From Kmv34 sp964524965 (GTDB taxonomy: Bacteria > Aerophobota > Aerophobia > Aerophobales > B3-G15), in the NCBI GenBank assembly GCA_964524965.1, contig CAZGDY010000005.1, positions 1-34,516 of the forward strand: a stretch of DNA of 34,516 bases, given 5' to 3'. This document shows, one piece after another, positions 31,183 to 34,516 of this stretch (its first letter is position 1; each line of letters opens with the position of its first letter). The notes under the pieces are model-generated. The model was not told the origin of the DNA and made no database searches. It saw only the letters and a list, made by a program, of their open reading frames with translations. Made by a program: the position numbers and the translations under genes.

Positions 31183-32100
31183 TTGATTGGTTTTGCTTTT
31201 AGTGCTTTAAATGAAGGAATGTTATTTGCTATATTGGCCCTCGGGGTATTCATTAGTTTCCGAATTCTTCATTTTCCAGATCTTACCGTTGACGGAAGTT
31301 ACCCCTTGGGAGCTGCAGTAGCAGCTAGTTTAATTGCAAGAAACACCGATCCTATTACTGCCACTTTAGCAGCTTTGTTAATTGGTGGTATAGCTGGCCT
31401 TTTTACAGGAGTGCTTCACACCAAATTAAAAATAGCTCCCCTTTTATCGGGAATTTTATCAATGATTTGTTTATATTCAATTAATCTTAGAATTATGGGA
31501 AAACCTAATATTTCCCTTTCCCCATATTTAGGGCATAAAACCTTAATTACTTATTTAAAAAAAATATCCCTACCTCTTCCTACGTATTGCATTATATTGT
31601 TATTTTTTGTTGCCGTAGTAATTATTTCAAAAGTGCTTATAGATTTATTCTTCCACACAGAAATAGGCTTAGCAATAAGAGCCACTGGCGATAACGAACT
31701 AATGATTCGCTCTCAAGGCGTAAATACCGACATCACCAAGCTTATTGGTTTAAGTTTATCCAATGCTTTAGTAGCGCTTTCTGGTGCTTTATATGCCCAA
31801 TATCAGGGCTTCTCTGACATAGGGATGGGCATCGGAATGATTGTAGCTGGTTTAGCTTCCGTAATTACTGGGCAGGCTTTGATTCCTGCTAAAAAATTAG
31901 GAATGATGAGTTTCGCAGTAATAACAGGAGCGATTGTCTACAGAGCTGTTTTAGCTGCTGCTTTAAAGTGGGGGTATAACTTTGGATTTAAACCTACCGA
32001 TCTGAAATTAATTACAGGATTGTTGGTGATAATTATTTTGTCTTTTCCAGTATTGCGCAGTAAATTTAAATTGAAAATACTTCAAAAAAAGATTGGATAA
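31183..32100 (+). CDS. ABC transporter permease (branched-chain/TrpY-like family)
   Basis: A 305-residue permease of the BPD_transp_2 family with about eight to nine membrane spans. GVFISFRILHFPDLTVDGSYPLGAAVAASLI near the N-terminus and GLAIRATGDNELMIRSQGVNTD (about 165-186), the cytoplasmic coupling loop to the ATPase, are typical of this ABC_sub_bind-associated type. The start is TTG at 31183 with AAAGGA nine bases before it. The ATPase gene begins at the next base after its stop. Confidence 0.93.
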   Translation: MIGFAFSALNEGMLFAILALGVFISFRILHFPDLTVDGSYPLGAAVAASLIARNTDPITATLAALLIGGIAGLFTGVLHTKLKIAPLLSGILSMICLYSINLRIMGKPNISLSPYLGHKTLITYLKKISLPLPTYCIILLFFVAVVIISKVLIDLFFHTEIGLAIRATGDNELMIRSQGVNTDITKLIGLSLSNALVALSGALYAQYQGFSDIGMGIGMIVAGLASVITGQALIPAKKLGMMSFAVITGAIVYRAVLAAALKWGYNFGFKPTDLKLITGLLVIIILSFPVLRSKFKLKILQKKIG

Positions 32101-32676
32101 ATGGTTAAAATAGAAAACCTTACTAAGATTTTTTTTCGGGGGACAGTTAACGAAAATATAGCTATAAAGAATATTGATTTGCATGTACCAGCTCAGGATT
32201 TCATTACTATAGTAGGAAGCAACGGTGCAGGTAAAACTACTCTGCTTAACTTAATAAGCGGAAGATTTTTACCTGATGTTGGGAATATCAAAATAAATGA
32301 ATACGATGTGACCAATTTACCTGATTATGAGCGGGCAAAATTTGTCGGAAGAATATTTCAAAATCCTTTAGAAGGAACNNNNNNNNNNNNNNNNNNNNNN
32401 NNNNNNNNNNNNNNNNNNNNNNNNNNNNNNNNNNNNNNNNNNNNNNNNNNNNNNNNNNNNNNNNNNNNNNNNNNNNNNCAATTAACCACTTTGATGGTTA
32501 CCCACAATATGGAACAAGCACTTCAATTTGGTACTCGTACAATAATGATGCATGAAGGGGAAATTATTTTAGATATTTCAGGAAAAAAGCGGGAGAAACT
32601 AACTGTTAATGATCTGTTAGATATGTTCTTTCAAATTAAAAAGGAAAAGCTAACCGAGGATAAATTATTACTTTAA
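32101..32676 (+). CDS. ABC transporter ATP-binding protein, interrupted by an assembly gap
   Basis: The N-terminal 92 residues hold the Walker A loop G-S-N-G-A-G-K-T-T (39-47) and the Q-loop region (RIFQNPLEG). After 100 Ns the frame resumes at T-L-M-V-T-H-N-M-E-Q-A, the switch-histidine motif, and runs to the stop. The signature LSGGQ and Walker B segments fall in the gap. With 33 residues' worth of Ns the protein would be 191 residues, against about 250-260 for the family, so the true gap is likely near 300 bases. It energises the permease to its left. Confidence 0.9.
   Translation: MVKIENLTKIFFRGTVNENIAIKNIDLHVPAQDFITIVGSNGAGKTTLLNLISGRFLPDVGNIKINEYDVTNLPDYERAKFVGRIFQNPLEGXXXXXXXXXXXXXXXXXXXXXXXXXXXXXXXXXXQLTTLMVTHNMEQALQFGTRTIMMHEGEIILDISGKKREKLTVNDLLDMFFQIKKEKLTEDKLLL
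32379..32478. other. Assembly gap (100 N) inside the ABC ATPase gene
   Basis: One hundred Ns of placeholder length. They cover the most conserved part of the ATPase (signature and Walker B). Confidence 0.97.
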
Positions 32677-32753
32677 ACTCATCCTCTGAATGAATGCATT
32701 TGCTAAAGCTTGACTCTAAGAATGGATAATGTAGGATAAAAGATACAGAGAAA

Positions 32754-33317
32754 ATGAGAGTATTTATAGCAATAGAGATCCCGGAAGCAATAAAAAAAGA
32801 AATGAGCCGGTTTCAAAATAAAATGATGAATACCGTAAATAAAATAAAATGGGTAAACCATGATTCGATGCACGTCACCCTTAGATTTCTGGGAGAAATA
32901 AAAGAAGAAAAACTAAATGAAGTCTTTGAATCTGTCGAAAAAATAACCATTGAGCGTAATCCTTTCTCCATTAAAATTAAGGGAGCAGGAGCTTTTCCTG
33001 ATAAAGGCAATCCTCGAGTAATTTGGATGGGAATAAAAGAAGGGTTCGTTGAACTTGCCCAAATGGCTAAAGACTTAGAAAAAAAACTTTCCGAGCAAGG
33101 TTTTCCTCGAGAAGAAAAAAAATGGATACCTCACATTACCCTGGGAAGAGTTAAACAATTAAAAGATAAAGAAATTATAAAAAAGTTAATAACTGAGGAA
33201 AAAAACAGATTAGGGGGAAAAGCAAAAGTGGAAGAAGTTACCGTAATGCGAAGTCACCTTACCCCCAGAGGAGCGATATATTCATCCCTACAACGTTTTT
33301 CCTTAAGAGGGGAATAA
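32754..33317 (+). CDS. thpR: RNA 2',3'-cyclic phosphodiesterase (2'-5' RNA ligase family)
   Basis: A 187-residue 2H phosphoesterase. The two catalytic motifs are H40-V-T42 in MHVTLRFLG and H127-I-T129 in PHITLGR. The N-terminus RVFIAIEIPEAIKKEM and the ending LTPRGAIYSSLQRFSL are family-typical. It hydrolyses 2',3'-cyclic phosphodiesters on RNA; some members ligate in vitro. The recA gene starts one base after its stop, so the two are almost certainly co-transcribed. Confidence 0.95.
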   Translation: MRVFIAIEIPEAIKKEMSRFQNKMMNTVNKIKWVNHDSMHVTLRFLGEIKEEKLNEVFESVEKITIERNPFSIKIKGAGAFPDKGNPRVIWMGIKEGFVELAQMAKDLEKKLSEQGFPREEKKWIPHITLGRVKQLKDKEIIKKLITEEKNRLGGKAKVEEVTVMRSHLTPRGAIYSSLQRFSLRGE

Positions 33318-33318
33318 A

Positions 33319-34362
33319 ATGGAAAAAGAAAAATTAAAAGCATTAGAGATTGCCAGGCGTCAAATAGAACACCAGTTTGGTAAAGGAGCTATAATGCGCT
33401 TGGGAGAAAGAGCAGCTCGTATGGACATAAGAGCAATCCCCACCGGCAGTCTTTCTCTTGATGCTGCCCTGGGAATAGGCGGTCTTCCTAGGGGAAGAGT
33501 GATCGAAATATTTGGCCCAGAAAGTTCAGGTAAAACTACTTTAGCTCTCCATGTGGCTGCTGAGGCTCAAAAAAAGGGAGGAATAGTAGCATTTATCGAT
33601 GCTGAACACGCCCTTGATCCAATATATGCTAAAAAACTGGGGGTAAATACTGAAAACATATTTATCTCTCAACCTGATTCAGGTGAGGATGCTTTAGAAA
33701 TAACTGAAGTCCTGGTTCGTAGCAACGCCATAGACGTAGTTATTATTGATTCAGTAGCTGCTTTGGTTCCTCGTGCAGAAATTGAAGGAGAAATGGGAGA
33801 TGCCCATATGGGACTTCAAGCCAGATTAATGTCTCAAGCCCTACGTAAACTTGCTGCTGTAATCAATCACTCTAAAACCTGTGCTATATTTGTTAATCAG
33901 TTGAGAATGAAAATAGGCGTATTGTTTGGTAACCCAGAAACTACTCCCGGCGGAAGAGCTCTTAAATTTTATGCTTCAGTTAGAATAGACATTAGAAGAA
34001 AATCATCCATTATTAAAGAAAACAAACAAATAGGAAATTGTGTTAAGGTTACTGTAGTCAAAAATAAGTTAGCTCCACCTTTTCGAAAAGCTGAGTTTGA
34101 CATTATTTTCGGAGAAGGAATTTCTCAAGAAGGATGCATTTTGGACTTAGGAACAGATACTGAAATAATTACAAAATCTGGGACTTGGTATTCCTATGGA
34201 GATACGCAACTCGGACAGGGAAAAGAAAAAGCTCGCGAGTTTTTAAAAAAACTAGAGAATAAACCTCTACGTGATGAAATGGAACAAAAAATAAAAGAAA
34301 AAGTAGGTCTTACCAAAGAAACAGCTAAGGGAAAAGACCTTAAAACAAACAAGAAAAATTGA
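33319..34362 (+). CDS. recA: Recombinase A
   Basis: A 347-residue RecA of normal length. Walker A is GPESSGKTT (66-74), Walker B is in VVIIDSVAAL, and the loop NQLRMKIGVLFGNPETTPGGRALKF holds DNA-binding loop L2. The C-terminus is a lysine-rich tail rather than the acidic tail of E. coli RecA. It forms the filament for strand exchange and triggers LexA cleavage where LexA exists. A GAGGGG ribosome site lies within the end of thpR. No recX is seen right after it. Confidence 0.98.
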   Translation: MEKEKLKALEIARRQIEHQFGKGAIMRLGERAARMDIRAIPTGSLSLDAALGIGGLPRGRVIEIFGPESSGKTTLALHVAAEAQKKGGIVAFIDAEHALDPIYAKKLGVNTENIFISQPDSGEDALEITEVLVRSNAIDVVIIDSVAALVPRAEIEGEMGDAHMGLQARLMSQALRKLAAVINHSKTCAIFVNQLRMKIGVLFGNPETTPGGRALKFYASVRIDIRRKSSIIKENKQIGNCVKVTVVKNKLAPPFRKAEFDIIFGEGISQEGCILDLGTDTEIITKSGTWYSYGDTQLGQGKEKAREFLKKLENKPLRDEMEQKIKEKVGLTKETAKGKDLKTNKKN

Positions 34363-34415
34363 TATTTTAACAAAAATATTTGGGGAAGAGAAAATAGCAA
34401 TTAGGGAAGGGCTCA

Positions 34416-34516
34416 ATGGTGAAAGTTTTACTGGGGACAGGATTATTATTTATTTTTTTGTTGAGCCAAATCTGTCAAGCTCAGCAAGATTACTTCCTGG
34501 GAGAAGTAAAAGTAAA
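34416..34516 (+). CDS. Secreted or outer-surface protein, N-terminal part, cut by window edge
   Basis: The first 33 codons of a frame that continues past the window. Residues 1-22 form a signal peptide: M-V-K, a hydrophobic core of leucines and phenylalanines, then C-Q-A-Q. AGGGAAGG lies about six bases before the ATG at 34416. The mature start (Q-D-Y-F-L-G-E-V-K-V) resembles the beginning of POTRA or OstA-type repeats, but too little is present to name it. Confidence 0.6.
   Translation, partial: MVKVLLGTGLLFIFLLSQICQAQQDYFLGEVKV

Noticed and set aside
34362..34379. A+T-only hairpin after recA as terminator
   Set aside because: The 7-bp stem holds no G-C pair and is not followed by a T tract.
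1..34516. CRISPR array, insertion sequence or prophage
   Set aside because: No regularly spaced repeats, transposase, integrase or phage structural genes were found; the only direct repeat pair is the one beside the 10-N gap.

Overview
The window looks like an A+T-rich scaffold from an uncultured, probably anaerobic bacterium. Three runs of N (10, 100 and 100 bases) and a near-duplicated contig edge point to a metagenome or single-cell assembly. The lifestyle suggestion comes from a MetV-MetF fusion (Wood-Ljungdahl methyl branch), a tungsten-type aldehyde:ferredoxin oxidoreductase, a polyferredoxin, an iron-sulfur flavoprotein and an Mbh/Mrp-type ion antiporter module. No respiratory oxidase is seen. 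An uncultured lineage such as Aerophobota or Atribacterota would fit, but no marker here settles the taxonomy.

Layout. 1-2163: a tRNA-Arg cut by the left edge, an enolase-superfamily (mandelate racemase type) enzyme, a scaffold gap with the 3' end of that gene repeated on its far side, then gcvH. 2461-5312: a fused MetV-MetF reductase, a doubtful small ORF, and a divergent LipM/LplA-type lipoyl transferase that could serve GcvH. 5475-9616: valS, a LOG-family protein and a YqhQ-like DUF1385 membrane protein, read leftward as one operon. 9879-15937: a leftward block of visibly higher G+C holding an amidohydrolase, a zinc-ribbon polyferredoxin, AOR, an Asp/Glu racemase-like protein, DUF1177 and an Isf-type iron-sulfur flavoprotein. 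This is the least explained part of the window.

16140-20835 runs rightward: a PII-like protein, a PTS EIIA(Fru/Ntr)-type protein, then an antiporter module in the order of archaeal MbhA-H (MrpE, F, G, MbhD, MbhE, MrpB, C, D). No hydrogenase genes follow. The MbhE gene has no ordinary start codon and appears to begin at ATA. 21018-25767: radC, a histone-deacetylase-fold protein, a membrane-anchored PIMT and a large membrane protein with a spermidine-synthase-like core. 25835-29946: a MATE exporter, a DegT-type aminotransferase behind a very good promoter, rsmG and rsmI. 30045-32676: a TrpXYZ/ABC_sub_bind-type ABC importer with a 19-bp hairpin after the binding-protein gene. 32754 to the end: thpR, recA and the first 33 codons of a secreted protein.

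How the genes may work together: the reductase, GcvH and the lipoyl enzyme belong to one-carbon/glycine metabolism. The AOR block would pass electrons from aldehyde oxidation to ferredoxin and perhaps the flavoprotein. The Mbh/Mrp module would handle Na+/H+ exchange, possibly gated by the PII-like and EIIA-like proteins. These links are inferred from gene order and families; none was tested.
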